Assembly: GCF_020554845.1 (NCBI RefSeq)
Contig: NZ_JAJCIA010000011.1
Location: 35,208 to 99,207 of the forward strand
Reading direction: 5' to 3'
DNA length: 64,000 nt
Origin: Blautia faecis
Lineage (GTDB): Bacteria > Bacillota > Clostridia > Lachnospirales > Lachnospiraceae
Shown here: positions 35,905 through 45,620 of the stretch, piece by piece
Numbering within the stretch: position 1 is the stretch's first letter
How the letters are laid out: each line of letters opens with the position of its first letter
Translations under genes and position numbers: made by a program
The notes under the pieces: generated by a model
What the model was told of the DNA's origin: nothing
The model's input: only the letters and a program-made list of their open reading frames with translations
The model's database searches: none

Positions 35905-36615
35905 ATGAGTTACAGTTTTAAAGGCCGTGTCAGATACAGTGAAATAGGCGAGGATGGCTGCCTGACTCTTCCTGGAATTCAGAATTATTATCAGGATTGC
36001 TGCACCTTTCAATCTGAGGAAATAGGGCAGGGAATGGAAGCGCTGGAGGAACGCCAGAGAGCCTGGGTGTTGTCATCCTGGCAGATTGTGGTGAACCGAT
36101 ATCCGGGATTGGGAGAGACAATTGTGGCATCAACGGCGCCATATGGTTTCAAAGGTTTTCTTGGAATGCGTAACTTCACTCTGAAAACAGAAGATGGAGA
36201 GCTTTTATCCTATGCAAACAGTATCTGGACCAATATTGATACAGAGACCGGTCTGCCTGCCAGACTTACAGACGAAGACATCAGAGGATACGAACTGGAT
36301 GAAAAGCTGGAGATGGATTATGCGCCCCGTAAGATCGCACTTCCGGAAGGGATGGAAGCCCAGGAGCCTTTTGCAATACAAAAACATCATCTGGACACCC
36401 ATCACCATGTTAATAATTGCCAGTATATCCGCATGGGGGCAGATTATCTGCCAGAAGGCTTTGAAATCCGCCAGATGAGGGCAGAATATAAGAAGCAGGC
36501 ACTGCTTGGAGACGTTTTTTATCCGGCAGTGAAGCTGGAAATGAGAAAGGTTACGGTTGCGCTTTCCACGGAGAATGGCGAACCTTATGCGATTGTAGAG
36601 TTTATGTCTGCATGA
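35905..36615 (+). CDS. Acyl-ACP thioesterase
   Basis: A 236-residue double hot-dog protein of the bacterial acyl-ACP thioesterase family (Acyl-ACP_TE, FatA/FatB relatives). Visible marks: YSFKGRVRYSEIGEDGCLTLPGIQNYYQDCC at the start, WVLSSWQIVVNRYPGLGE, NSIWTNIDTETGLPARL in the first hot-dog, and LDTHHHVNNCQYIRMG in the second, which holds the catalytic His/Asn. It releases fatty acids from acyl carrier protein, tuning chain length or turnover. It stands alone, with promoter presumably between the repeat and the ATG. Confidence 0.88.
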   Translation: MSYSFKGRVRYSEIGEDGCLTLPGIQNYYQDCCTFQSEEIGQGMEALEERQRAWVLSSWQIVVNRYPGLGETIVASTAPYGFKGFLGMRNFTLKTEDGELLSYANSIWTNIDTETGLPARLTDEDIRGYELDEKLEMDYAPRKIALPEGMEAQEPFAIQKHHLDTHHHVNNCQYIRMGADYLPEGFEIRQMRAEYKKQALLGDVFYPAVKLEMRKVTVALSTENGEPYAIVEFMSA

Positions 36616-36737
36616 GATGAGACTATATGAATATCATGTGAGCGAAATAACTGTATCGCTTTAGAGATATCTCCATACAGGGAGGTCAGTTGAGAATGGA
36701 GAAACAGGAAATTTTATTAGAAAGGCGGTTTACATAA

Positions 36738-37706
36738 ATGAAAATTGGAATACTTGGAGCTGGAGGAATTGCAGTTCAGATGGCGAAAACAGTAGCTGGA
36801 ATGAAGGATGTGGAGAATTACGCAGTGGCAGCCAGAAGCTTTGAACGGGCGCAGGCTTTTGCCGAGAAATACGGTTTTTCCAAGGCTTATGGCTCTTATG
36901 AGGAAATGCTTGCAGACCCGCAGGTGGATCTGGTTTATATTGCAACCCCTCATTCCCATCATTATCTTCATGCAAAGATGTGCCTGGAGGCAGGAAAAAA
37001 TGTGCTTTGTGAAAAGGCGTTTACTGTAAATGCAGACCAGGCAAGAAAGCTTTTTGCCCTGGCGAAAGAGAAAAACCTGCTGATCACAGAGGCAATCTGG
37101 ACCAGATATATGCCATCCAGAAAGATGATCGATGATATTATTTCAAGCGGTGTGATCGGTGAGGTGACAGCTGTTACAGCCAATCTGAACTATGCCATCA
37201 GTGAGGTGGAACGTATCCGTAAGCCGGAGCTGGCAGGCGGTGCGCTTCTGGATGTTGGTGTTTATACCATTAATTTCGCAAGCATGGTTCTTGGGGATAA
37301 GTTGAAGGATGTACAGGCAACTGCTATTTTCCGTGAAGGTGTGGATATGCTGGATACGATTGCTATGGTATTTGAAGGCGACCGCATGGCTACCTTGCAG
37401 TGTGGTGCCCGTGAAATTTCTGACAGAATGGGAAGTATTTTTGGAACCAAAGGTTATATTCAGGTGCAGAATATTAATAATCCGGAGAAAATCACAGTGT
37501 TTGACAAGGAGCATAAGGAGGTTGCAGCTTATTTGCCTCCGGCACAGATCACAGGCTATGAGTATGAGGTTGAGGCCTGCGCCAGAGCAATCGCACAGGG
37601 CGAAAAGGAATGCCCGGAAATGCCTCATGATGAGACTGTGCGTGTGATGGAGATCATGGATGGAATCAGGAAATCCTGGGGCTATAAGATTCCGCTTTAT
37701 GAGTGA
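36738..37706 (+). CDS. Gfo/Idh/MocA-family oxidoreductase
   Basis: A 322-residue NAD(P)-dependent dehydrogenase. The Rossmann motif GILGAGGIAVQMAKT lies at the N-terminus; the family EKP-like motif appears as GKNVLCEKAFTVNADQARKL, with the Lys that assists catalysis. The C-terminal alpha/beta domain covers GEVTAVTANLNYAISEVERI onwards. The family oxidises or reduces sugars and inositols (or trans-dihydrodiols); substrate cannot be read from sequence. It precedes araD by 81 bases on the same strand, which could mean a pentose-related role, but the pairing is weak evidence. Confidence 0.86.
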   Translation: MKIGILGAGGIAVQMAKTVAGMKDVENYAVAARSFERAQAFAEKYGFSKAYGSYEEMLADPQVDLVYIATPHSHHYLHAKMCLEAGKNVLCEKAFTVNADQARKLFALAKEKNLLITEAIWTRYMPSRKMIDDIISSGVIGEVTAVTANLNYAISEVERIRKPELAGGALLDVGVYTINFASMVLGDKLKDVQATAIFREGVDMLDTIAMVFEGDRMATLQCGAREISDRMGSIFGTKGYIQVQNINNPEKITVFDKEHKEVAAYLPPAQITGYEYEVEACARAIAQGEKECPEMPHDETVRVMEIMDGIRKSWGYKIPLYE

Positions 37707-37787
37707 TGAAATTTTATGAAAACTATAAGATACAAGTTTTTATGAAAAATATAAGATATTTGCATGTATAAAAAGGAGGATACAGCT

Positions 37788-38486
37788 ATGCTTGAAAAAT
37801 TAAAAGAAGAAGTTTACAAAGCAAATATGGACCTGCCGAAATACGGCCTGGTTACTTTTACCTGGGGAAATGTAAGTGGAATTGATCGTGAAAAAGGTCT
37901 TTTCGTAATCAAGCCAAGTGGTGTGGAATATGAGAAACTGACACCGGAAGATATGGTAGTTGTAGACCTGGAAGGTAATAAAGTAGAAGGTAAATATAAC
38001 CCATCATCTGATACTCCCACTCATGTAGTTCTGTACAATGCTTTCCCGAAGATCGGTGGAATCGTACATACTCATTCCTCCTGGGCTACCAGCTGGGCAC
38101 AGGCCGGCCGCGCAATTCCATGCTATGGAACCACTCATGCTGATTATATTTACGGTGAGGTTCCATGCGTCCGTAATCTGGATAAGAGTGAGATTGCGGA
38201 AGCTTATGAGAAGAATACTGGTATTCTCATTGCCGACTATTTCAAGAAGAGAGATTATGAGGCTGTTCCGGCTGTTCTTTGCAAGAATCATGGTCCTTTC
38301 ACATGGGGCAAGGATGCGCACGAGGCAGTGCATAATGCAGTAGTTCTGGAAGAGGTTGCCAAGATGGCTTCCCGCTGCGAGCTGATTAATCCGGATGTGA
38401 AACCTGCTCCGCAGGAGCTTCAGGATAAGCATTACTATAGAAAACATGGTGCAAATGCTTATTATGGACAGGAAAATATTGAGTAA
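37788..38486 (+). CDS. araD: L-ribulose-5-phosphate 4-epimerase
   Basis: Class II aldolase-fold epimerase of 232 residues. ATG at 37788 is chosen because AAAGGAGG sits just upstream; the ATG at 37764 is weaker. Marks of Ara[55 protein letters not shown], the metal site [32 protein letters not shown] and [10 protein letters not shown]. It links L-arabinose (or L-ribulose/xylulose) to the pentose phosphate pathway. AraA and AraB are not nearby; the xylosidase locus follows on the other strand. Confidence 0.93.
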   Translation: MLEKLKEEVYKANMDLPKYGLVTFTWGNVSGIDREKGLFVIKPSGVEYEKLTPEDMVVVDLEGNKVEGKYNPSSDTPTHVVLYNAFPKIGGIVHTHSSWATSWAQAGRAIPCYGTTHADYIYGEVPCVRNLDKSEIAEAYEKNTGILIADYFKKRDYEAVPAVLCKNHGPFTWGKDAHEAVHNAVVLEEVAKMASRCELINPDVKPAPQELQDKHYYRKHGANAYYGQENIE

Positions 38487-38500
38487 AAACTGAGATGAAT

Positions 38501-38535
38501 ATAAGGCGAACGACTAAGATAGTCGTTCGCCTTAT
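38501..38535. terminator. Bidirectional terminator
   Basis: A perfect 16-base stem, ATAAGGCGAACGACTA with TAGTCGTTCGCCTTAT, with a 3-base loop between the converging araD and xylosidase genes. Confidence 0.9.
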
Positions 38536-38540
38536 AAAGA

Positions 38541-40703
38541 TCATTTACTATATTCAATTTCCACTGGTTTCACACCTGCAAGTTCCACACTTCTCTTGTC
38601 CGGCTGTGTACAGCCAACGTAAATATGGAAGTGGCTGCCGTCCTCTGTTCTTGCTCCAGTTTCATCTACTACGGTGAAGGCCTTTGGAGCAATGGAAAGT
38701 GTGACGGTTTTTGTTTCGCCTGCTTTCAGGAAAACAGGAGTGAAAGCAGCAAGCTCCGGGTTTGGAACGGCCAGAGAAGAATCTGCATTCTTTATGTAAA
38801 TCTGAACCACATCCCGGGTATCAATTGTACCCTGGTTGGTGACAGTGGCCTGGATTGTAACTGGTGCTGCTGTGGTATTAGTGCCGCTTTCGAAACCTGC
38901 CTTGCCGGAAACATTTGTGTCATTTATGTCGGCTGCGCTGTTTTCACTGACAACTGCATCTGTCACTACTACCTTCCCATAAGTCAATCCATATCCAAAT
39001 GGGAACTGAGCCTTATTCTCCATATAGCGGTAAGTACGTCCCTTCATGGCATAATCTGTAAAATCCGGAAGCTCTTCCAGGCTATTGTAGAAGGTCACTG
39101 GCAGTTTGCCGGATGGGGAGACATCTCCGAACAGTACTCTTGCGGCGGCTTTTCCACCTTCGGCACCTGGGTACCACAGAACCATCACTGCATCGAAATG
39201 CTCTTCTGCATAAGAAAGATCAATGTCACTTCCTGCCATTAAGCAGAGGACAACCGGTTTGCCGGATTCAGCCATGGCTTCCATCAGATCCAGCTGAACC
39301 TGTGGAAGCTGCAAGGTCTCTTTGTCACCGGAAGCATAGCTGTTTCCGGTATCTCCTTCTTCACCTTCCAGTGTTTCATCAAGCCCCACGCAGAGAATTA
39401 CGATATCGCTGTTTTCAGCAACGATTTTCGCTTCCGCAAGTCTGTCCTGAGTAAAAGCAAGATGCTCGGTGCGGTCGCGGAAAAGGTCACATCCTACAGA
39501 GGCAAGCACACGTACATCATCTCCAAGATAATCCTGAATACCTTCCTGGATCGTGCAGTAGCGGGAAGCTGTACCGTGATAATTGCCTACCAGAGCCTTA
39601 CGGCTGTCTGCATTTGGTCCAACGATTCCAACTGTTTTGATCTTCTCTTTGTTCAAAGGCAGGATCCCATTGTTTTTCAGAAGTACGAAGCTTTCTTCAG
39701 CAGCTTTTTGGGAAAGTGCCAGATGAGCAGGTGACTCCACCTCAGAATAAGGAATTTTGTCGTATTCCGTTTCTTCAAATAATCCCAGCAGATATCTGGT
39801 TGTGAAAAGGCGGATGGCGGATTCCGTGATGGTATCCTCGGAGATCAGCCCTTTTTCATAAGCTTTCAAAATGTGAAGATAAGTGTTTCCGCAGTTCAGA
39901 TCGCAGCCATTGTTCAGTGCTAATGCAGCTGATTCTGCCGGGGTGCTGGTTACCATATGATGCTCGTGGAAATCCTTGATGGCCCAGCAGTCGGAAACGA
40001 AATATCCCTGGAAGCCCCAGTCGCCGCGAAGTATTTTCTGAAGGGAAGGACTTCCGCAGCAGGGTTCTCCGTTGGTGCGATTGTAGGCACCCATGAAGCC
40101 TTCCACGTCCGCTTCTCTGGTTAAAGCTTCAAATGCCGGGAGATAAGTTTCTTCCATATCCTTCGGAGTTGCGATCGCGTCAAATTCATGGCGGATGGCC
40201 TCAGGACCGGAATGGACTGCAAAGTGCTTGGCGCAGGCAGCGGCTTTCATAACTTTGCCATCGCCCTGGAGCCCTTTTACAAAAGAGACTCCCAACTCTT
40301 TCGTAAGATAAGGATCTTCACCGTAAGTTTCATGTCCCCGTCCCCATCTTGGATCACGGAAAATATTTACGTTTGGTGACCAGAAGGTAAGTCCCTTGTA
40401 AATGTCACGGTCTTCTTCCTGGGAATATGCATTGTATTTGGCACGACCTTCGGTAGCAATGGTATCTGCAATCTGTCCCAGAAGTTCGGTGTCAAAAGTG
40501 GCGCCAAGTCCAATTGCCTGTGGGAAAACTGTGGCCTGTCCGGCGCGGGCAACTCCGTGGAGCGCTTCATTCCACCAGTTGTAGGCAGGGATGCCAAGCC
40601 GCTTGATTGCAGGTGCGTCATAGCGCAGCTGACTTGCTTTTTCCTCTAAGGTCATCTGGCTGACCAGTTCGGTCGCTTTTTTTCTAGCCTTTTTTCTATC
40701 CAT
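38541..40703 (-). CDS. GH3 beta-xylosidase / beta-glucosidase
   Basis: Cytoplasmic family 3 enzyme of 720 residues with the barrel, the alpha/beta sandwich and a C-terminal fibronectin-III-like domain. NWWNEALHGVARAG is the signature of the xylosidase branch of GH3; FWSPNVNIFRDPRWGRGHETYGEDP and KHFAVHSGPE follow, and the nucleophile is D238 in FVSDCWAI. There is no signal peptide, so it acts on imported oligosaccharides. It is the last gene of a minus-strand unit with two permeases and a binding protein. Likely substrate xylo-oligosaccharides; arabinofuranosidase side activity is common in this branch. Confidence 0.9.
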   Translation of the reverse strand: MDRKKARKKATELVSQMTLEEKASQLRYDAPAIKRLGIPAYNWWNEALHGVARAGQATVFPQAIGLGATFDTELLGQIADTIATEGRAKYNAYSQEEDRDIYKGLTFWSPNVNIFRDPRWGRGHETYGEDPYLTKELGVSFVKGLQGDGKVMKAAACAKHFAVHSGPEAIRHEFDAIATPKDMEETYLPAFEALTREADVEGFMGAYNRTNGEPCCGSPSLQKILRGDWGFQGYFVSDCWAIKDFHEHHMVTSTPAESAALALNNGCDLNCGNTYLHILKAYEKGLISEDTITESAIRLFTTRYLLGLFEETEYDKIPYSEVESPAHLALSQKAAEESFVLLKNNGILPLNKEKIKTVGIVGPNADSRKALVGNYHGTASRYCTIQEGIQDYLGDDVRVLASVGCDLFRDRTEHLAFTQDRLAEAKIVAENSDIVILCVGLDETLEGEEGDTGNSYASGDKETLQLPQVQLDLMEAMAESGKPVVLCLMAGSDIDLSYAEEHFDAVMVLWYPGAEGGKAAARVLFGDVSPSGKLPVTFYNSLEELPDFTDYAMKGRTYRYMENKAQFPFGYGLTYGKVVVTDAVVSENSAADINDTNVSGKAGFESGTNTTAAPVTIQATVTNQGTIDTRDVVQIYIKNADSSLAVPNPELAAFTPVFLKAGETKTVTLSIAPKAFTVVDETGARTEDGSHFHIYVGCTQPDKRSVELAGVKPVEIEYSK

Positions 40704-40821
40704 AATGTTTCTCCTATTGTTGCGAATTCATGGTGACTGTAAAACATTGAGTCATATAAGGTTTGTGACCCGCAAATAGCAGGTTATGTTGTAAAGCGAG
40801 TGTGAGTTTTCGGTCTGCATA

Positions 40822-41676
40822 TCATCCTTTTACTGCACCTGTGGTAAGACCTTCTACGATCTGGTTACTGAACAGTGAGTAAACAACGACTGTAGGTGCG
40901 ATTGCGATAATGATCGCAGCAAACATCTGCACATAGTTGGTTGCGTAAGGCCCAACGAAATAGGTCAGTGTAACCGGCAGTGTCTTTTTCATAGGATCGG
41001 AAATAAATACCATGGCAAGAAGCAGCTCGTTCCAGTTGTTGATGAAGGTCATCAGACCGGATACGAAGAAGCCGGTTCTGCAAAGTGGCAGTGCGATCCG
41101 GAAAAAGCATCCGTAGATTCCGCAACCATCAATGGCAGCAGCCTCGAACATTTCTCCTGGCATGGAACGGAAAAATCCGGTAAGCAGGAAAATGGTCATT
41201 GGCAGGGAGAAGGTAATATAAGGAATCATCAATCCGCCCTGGGAATTGGTAAGACCAAGTTTTGCAAATCTTACAAAAAGAGGAATCAGAACACAATGTA
41301 CTGGAACCATCATTCCGATGAGGAAGAAGGTGTGCATGAATTCCGATAATTTCCAGCGCATTCTGGCGATGGCAAAAGCAGCCATAGCGCCGAAGAAAAG
41401 GCTGACAATCAGGGTAGCGCCGCAGACGATGACAGAGTTTATAAGGGCTGTGCCAAGTTTACCCATCTGCCATGCCTGCGCATAGTTTTCAAAATGAAAT
41501 ACCTCTGGCAGGGAAAATGGTGCGGACATAACACCAGCGTTATCTTTCAGAGATACGGACAGCATCCACAGAAGCGGAGCCAGATAAATAACTGCCAGGA
41601 TCACCAGCAGGATATAAATCACTACGATTACCGGTTTTACCGGCTTTTTCGGAGCTTTTACTTTTACGTTGCTCAT
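40822..41676 (-). CDS. Sugar ABC importer permease (MalG type), xylo-oligosaccharide locus
   Basis: A 284-residue permease with six TM helices, an EAA-like loop at GEMFEAAAIDGCGIYGCFFRI and the family C-terminus EGLTTGAVKG. The N-terminus is a basic cytoplasmic tail (VKVKAPKKPVKPV). It lies 12 bases after the partner permease, and 118 bases before the GH3 gene it should feed. No ATPase is encoded here. Confidence 0.9.
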   Translation of the reverse strand: MSNVKVKAPKKPVKPVIVVIYILLVILAVIYLAPLLWMLSVSLKDNAGVMSAPFSLPEVFHFENYAQAWQMGKLGTALINSVIVCGATLIVSLFFGAMAAFAIARMRWKLSEFMHTFFLIGMMVPVHCVLIPLFVRFAKLGLTNSQGGLMIPYITFSLPMTIFLLTGFFRSMPGEMFEAAAIDGCGIYGCFFRIALPLCRTGFFVSGLMTFINNWNELLLAMVFISDPMKKTLPVTLTYFVGPYATNYVQMFAAIIIAIAPTVVVYSLFSNQIVEGLTTGAVKG

Positions 41677-41688
41677 TTTCCCACCTCC

Positions 41689-42576
41689 TTATGACTCGTA
41701 AGTTTCAACTTTGATGACTTTCTTTACCAGAAGGGTTACAAGCAGGCAGAGCACCAGGAGAACTACGGAAATGGCACTGGCGTAGCCGTATTTGAAATAG
41801 TTGAAACCTTCTGCATAAAGCTCAGTTGCAAGGACTTCTGTTCTGTGGTTCGGACCACCCTGAGTCATGTTGTAAACCAGGTCGAAGAACTTCAGAGAAC
41901 CGATACAGTTCAGGGAAAGTGATGTGATCATCATTGGTTTGATCAGCGGAAGGGTGATATAGCGGAATGCTTTTACCTTTGACGCGCCGTCTATATAGGA
42001 AGCTTCATAAATATCACGGGAAATTCCGGTGATCTGTGCCATATAAAGCATCATGTTCTGACCAAGGTACTGCCACAGGGCAACAAATGCGATAACCCAC
42101 ATGGGAAGTACAATAAATCCGGTAGAGTCCATCAGCCACAGAGGTCCTTCAATGCCGAATTTTGCAAGCAGATTGTTGATACCGATTCTCGGATTGAAAA
42201 GGAAGGACCAGAGAAGTCCAAGTGCTGCTGAGGAAAGTACGCATGGAAGATAATAAATGTTCTTGAAAATGTTGCGGCCTTTCGGTATGTTGGTGAGCAT
42301 AACAGCAAGTAAAAGACCGAAGATCTGCTGTGTGACTGCTGAAAAGATCATGAAAAAGATGGAGTTTTTCAGGGCAATACGGAATGTGGCGTCACCGAAA
42401 AACAGTTTCTTATAGTTTTTTAATCCCACAAATTCAGGGGGTGTAAGTGCTGCGTAATCGCAGAGTGAGTAGTAAACCATTTGTATCGTCGGGATGATCA
42501 GGACCAGAAGGAACATGATCAGCGCCGGGGCGATAAATACGAAAATGGCTTTTTTGTCGCGCAGAATTTTATCCAT
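41689..42576 (-). CDS. Sugar ABC importer permease (MalF type), xylo-oligosaccharide locus
   Basis: A 295-residue permease. ATG at 42576 is chosen since GAAGGAG lies directly upstream; the TTG at 42594 would include that site in the coding region. Six TM helices and the EAA loop DIYEASYIDGASKVKAFRYI are seen, and MTQGGPNHRTEVL is the conserved periplasmic loop of this class. It partners the next gene and the binding protein at 42795. Confidence 0.9.
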   Translation of the reverse strand: MDKILRDKKAIFVFIAPALIMFLLVLIIPTIQMVYYSLCDYAALTPPEFVGLKNYKKLFFGDATFRIALKNSIFFMIFSAVTQQIFGLLLAVMLTNIPKGRNIFKNIYYLPCVLSSAALGLLWSFLFNPRIGINNLLAKFGIEGPLWLMDSTGFIVLPMWVIAFVALWQYLGQNMMLYMAQITGISRDIYEASYIDGASKVKAFRYITLPLIKPMMITSLSLNCIGSLKFFDLVYNMTQGGPNHRTEVLATELYAEGFNYFKYGYASAISVVLLVLCLLVTLLVKKVIKVETYES

Positions 42577-42710
42577 AATATCTCCTTCCGTCAAATGTGT
42601 GCGGTTTTACTACTAAAGAAAACCGAATGATAGCAAAGAATAAGCCGTTGTCTGCATGAGTATTGTATTGATTTTGGTGGGCTCGCTGACTGGCGATAAC
42701 CTTTTTAGTA

Positions 42711-42752
42711 AAAAGACTGCCGCGGAACATGCCTTAGTCCGTTCCGCGGCAG
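42711..42752 (-). terminator. Hairpin between binding-protein and permease genes
   Basis: CTGCCGCGGAAC and GTTCCGCGGCAG form a perfect 12-base stem; on the minus strand it is followed by TCTTTTT. Such partial terminators let the binding protein be made in excess over the permeases. Confidence 0.8.
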
Positions 42753-42794
42753 CCATGTGCCTGGGTTTATAACTTATTTTTTATAAGGGAGGAT

Positions 42795-44087
42795 TTATTC
42801 CCAAACGTTCTCCTCATAGAATGTCTGTACGGTCTGGAATGCTTCTTCAGGTGTCTGGTTTCCAAGGAAGATGTCAACCATTGCGTTATCAAAGCAGTCA
42901 CCAGCTTCTACAGATGCAAGGGACTCATTGTAGAATCCGAATGTACCAGTTGCTTTGGCCATGATATCCTGAACGTATTTCAGCTGTGCAGGAGCTTTGT
43001 CGTAGTCGATTTCAAGGTCTTTGATGATAGGGAACTTGCCGCCGATTTCTGCTGTGTATTTCTGAGCTGTCTCGTCTGTGAACATCTTCATAAGAGCGAT
43101 GGCTGCGTCCTGATGCTCTGTTGTGGAGCTCATAAGCAGGTTGTCTGTCTTAACGATCATACGGTTCGGGTCATTTGCACCGTCAATTCCAGGGAACTGG
43201 AATACACCACATTTGGACTCAAAGTCTGGGTTGTTACCATTGATCTGTGCGATTGCCCAGGAACCCTGAACCAGCATAGCTGCTTCGCCGTTATAGAAAG
43301 CTGCTGTAGCCTGGTCGTTGGAATCTCCGGCTGCTGTAGCCTGGAAATACTGGGAAAGGTCTTTTAATTTGGTGCCTGCTTCGATACAGTTCTCGTCTGT
43401 CCAGTTAGCGGTATGGTCTGCGATAGCTGCAAGATCAACGCCCTGGCGGTCACACAGATAACCAGCGATCATAGATAAGCACCATGCGGTACCTGCGGAG
43501 CAGGAGATTGGTGTGTAGCCAGCATCCTGAAGCTTCTGGCATGCAGCAATCAGTTCGTCGTATGTGGTAGGAACTTCAACTCCGGCATCTGCGAACATCT
43601 CTGTGTTGTAGTAAACGCAGGCTGCTGCGAAGTTGGTAGGAACTGCCATGATCTTTCCGTCATAGGTCATTCTCTCGAAGATACCATCTGTAAAGGATGC
43701 GTACCAGTCTGCTTCCTGATTCTCAAGGATATCGGTAAGATCAGCTGCTGCGCCTGCATTTACATATACGTCCATGTTTGGACCAGGGTTACAGATGTAA
43801 ACGTCCGGTGTCTGTCCGGCTGCGATCAGTGCGTTCAGCTTGCCATCATACTCTTCCAGGTTGGTGGTGATCGGAGTTACGTGATATTTGCCATCGTACT
43901 CTTCGTTGAAACGATCAATGACTTCTTTGTAACCTTTGGAAATAAGATCTTCCGTAGCTTCCAGGTCATCCCAGAACATCCATGTGATTTCTTCAACATC
44001 ATCAGCATAAACCGGTACAGATGTAGCCAGAGTTCCAGCTGCCATTGCTGCAGCTACTAATATTGAAAGTGCTCGTTTCTTGTTCAT
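42795..44087 (-). CDS. Sugar ABC importer, binding protein (xylo-oligosaccharide locus)
   Basis: A 430-residue extracellular solute-binding protein of the SBP_bac_1 family. The signal peptide ends near residue 28 (TSVPVYADDVEE), without a lipobox Cys. Typical segments are YNTEMFADAGVEVPTTYDELIAACQKL and MLVQGSWAIAQING. AAGGAGG lies before the ATG. It is the first gene of the minus-strand unit and is divergent from an AraC regulator, which probably controls it. Substrate inferred from the GH3 xylosidase and the nearby esterase. Confidence 0.88.
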   Translation of the reverse strand: MNKKRALSILVAAAMAAGTLATSVPVYADDVEEITWMFWDDLEATEDLISKGYKEVIDRFNEEYDGKYHVTPITTNLEEYDGKLNALIAAGQTPDVYICNPGPNMDVYVNAGAAADLTDILENQEADWYASFTDGIFERMTYDGKIMAVPTNFAAACVYYNTEMFADAGVEVPTTYDELIAACQKLQDAGYTPISCSAGTAWCLSMIAGYLCDRQGVDLAAIADHTANWTDENCIEAGTKLKDLSQYFQATAAGDSNDQATAAFYNGEAAMLVQGSWAIAQINGNNPDFESKCGVFQFPGIDGANDPNRMIVKTDNLLMSSTTEHQDAAIALMKMFTDETAQKYTAEIGGKFPIIKDLEIDYDKAPAQLKYVQDIMAKATGTFGFYNESLASVEAGDCFDNAMVDIFLGNQTPEEAFQTVQTFYEENVWE

Positions 44088-44507
44088 ATTGAACCTCCTT
44101 TTAAAAATTTAGATCTCGTATTTGGTAATTCTTACTATAGCAGAGATTGCCTGGGTTTTCTTTCTAATTCTTGTTTGTTTACTATCAATTATTGCTATCT
44201 AAAAGTGTACAAAAACAAGTACATGTCAAAGTATATAATTTAAAACATAGAAAATTATGCAATATAGACAAAGATAAACGATACTTATTTAGATTTAAAA
44301 TATAAATTTGGCTATATATTGATAAAAAAAGCAACATTTGATACAATACAAACATATTGAAAAACGCAATATTTGAGAACTAAATGACAATATTTGATAC
44401 TGACCGTCGGAAAATGATATATGTTGGGAAAATTCAAACATGCTCTGGTAAAAGGGTGAAACTCAGGAGCATTATAATAAGAATATACAGGGAAGGAGCA
44501 TGGGGGA
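44088..44507. promoter_or_regulatory. Divergent control region with three direct repeats
   Basis: A 420-base AT-rich gap between the binding-protein gene and the AraC regulator. Three similar 15-base sequences lie at 44331 (GCAACATTTGATACA), 44366 (GCAATATTTGAGAAC) and 44387 (ACAATATTTGATACT), all in the same direction. The last two are 21 bases apart, two helical turns, as expected of AraC-family half-sites. CTATAGT near 44141 on the minus strand and TATAAT near 44478 on the plus strand are possible -10 boxes. Confidence 0.55.
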
Positions 44508-45392
44508 ATGATACATAAGCTTAGTGGAATACATGAAACAGTAGATTTCCGGGAGGATGAGCAGGTTTGTCTCTATTATAATGATGAATACGAGAATTAC
44601 CCACCGCACTGGCATACCTCCTTCGAGGTACTTATGCCAATCGTAAATGGCTATAAGGCACTGTGCGGTGGAAAGGAATACAATCTGCGTGAGGGGGATG
44701 TGCTGATTATCGGTCCGTGTATGCTTCATGAGCTTTTTGCTCCGGAAAGCGGAGAGCGGATTATTTTTCAGCCGTGTCTGAACAATATTTCTACCAAGGA
44801 GCTGAACTTGCTTACTATGATTATAACCCCGGCTACTTTGATTACACCGGAGGGGTATCCGCAGATTTATGAAAAAGTAAAAACGCTTATGCTGGAAATC
44901 AAAGAGGAATATTTCGGTGAGTCTCCCTATCTGGAAACTATGATTATTTCGAAATTCCTTGAGATTCTTACATGCGTTGGAAGACAGCGTGTAAATGCAC
45001 ATACTGTAGCGGGACAGCAGAAAGAAAACGGAGCAAACAGCAGGCAGAAGGAATATGTGGAGAAGTTTATCCTGGTTACAGATTATATTAACAATCATTT
45101 TGCGGAAGATTTGAGCCTGGAGGGAGTGGCTTCCCAGGCAGGATTCAGTAAGTATCATTTTTCCAGGTTGTTTAAGCAGTATACAGATTCTACGTTTTAT
45201 AAGTATTTGAATCAGAAGAGAATTGAATTTGCAAAAACGTTGCTGCAGGATCCGGGAGTGAGTGTGACGGAGGTGGCATTTAAGTCAGGCTTTTCCAGTC
45301 TGTCGGCGTTTCTTCGGATGTTTAAGCTGATGAATAATTGTACGCCTACGGAGTTCAGGGAGATGTATGACAGGACGAAGATGGGGAACTAG
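44508..45392 (+). CDS. AraC-family regulator with cupin sensor
   Basis: A 294-residue transcription factor. The N-terminal cupin-type domain has YPPHWHTSFEVLMP, GKEYNLREGDVLIIGPCMLHEL and related strands, which bind the sugar inducer. The C-terminal AraC domain has two HTH motifs (LEGVASQAGFSKYHFSRLFK and VTEVAFKSGFSSLSAFLRMF, ending CTPTEFREMY). It is transcribed away from the xylosidase importer and is its probable activator; the three repeats in the gap are likely sites. A half copy of the palindromic repeat starts immediately after its stop. Confidence 0.9.
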   Translation: MIHKLSGIHETVDFREDEQVCLYYNDEYENYPPHWHTSFEVLMPIVNGYKALCGGKEYNLREGDVLIIGPCMLHELFAPESGERIIFQPCLNNISTKELNLLTMIITPATLITPEGYPQIYEKVKTLMLEIKEEYFGESPYLETMIISKFLEILTCVGRQRVNAHTVAGQQKENGANSRQKEYVEKFILVTDYINNHFAEDLSLEGVASQAGFSKYHFSRLFKQYTDSTFYKYLNQKRIEFAKTLLQDPGVSVTEVAFKSGFSSLSAFLRMFKLMNNCTPTEFREMYDRTKMGN

Positions 45393-45463
45393 AGCGTGTT
45401 TGAAATAGCAGGTGTCAATTTTATTTAGGTATTGATTTCTTATAGGAAGAAAATTATTATGGC

Positions 45464-45555
45464 ATTAGAGCCTGTTTGAAAAAGCATTATTGCAAACTGC
45501 ACGCCAAAATTGTGACGCACGTCTTACAGAAAGCTTTTTTCCAAACATGCTTTAG
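45464..45555. repeat. Dispersed palindromic repeat copy
   Basis: TTAGAGCCTGTTTGAAAAAG at one end and CTTTTTTCCAAACATGCTTT at the other, with TGTGACGCACGTCTTACAG inside, matching the family consensus. A separate end fragment, CTAGAGCGTGTTTGAAATAG, lies at 45391-45410, so two copies may have stood in tandem. Confidence 0.65.
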
Positions 45556-45620
45556 GGGATAAGCTGGTTATTCCTGACATTATAAAATGAACGAAATATA
45601 TACAACAGGAGGTTCGCGAA

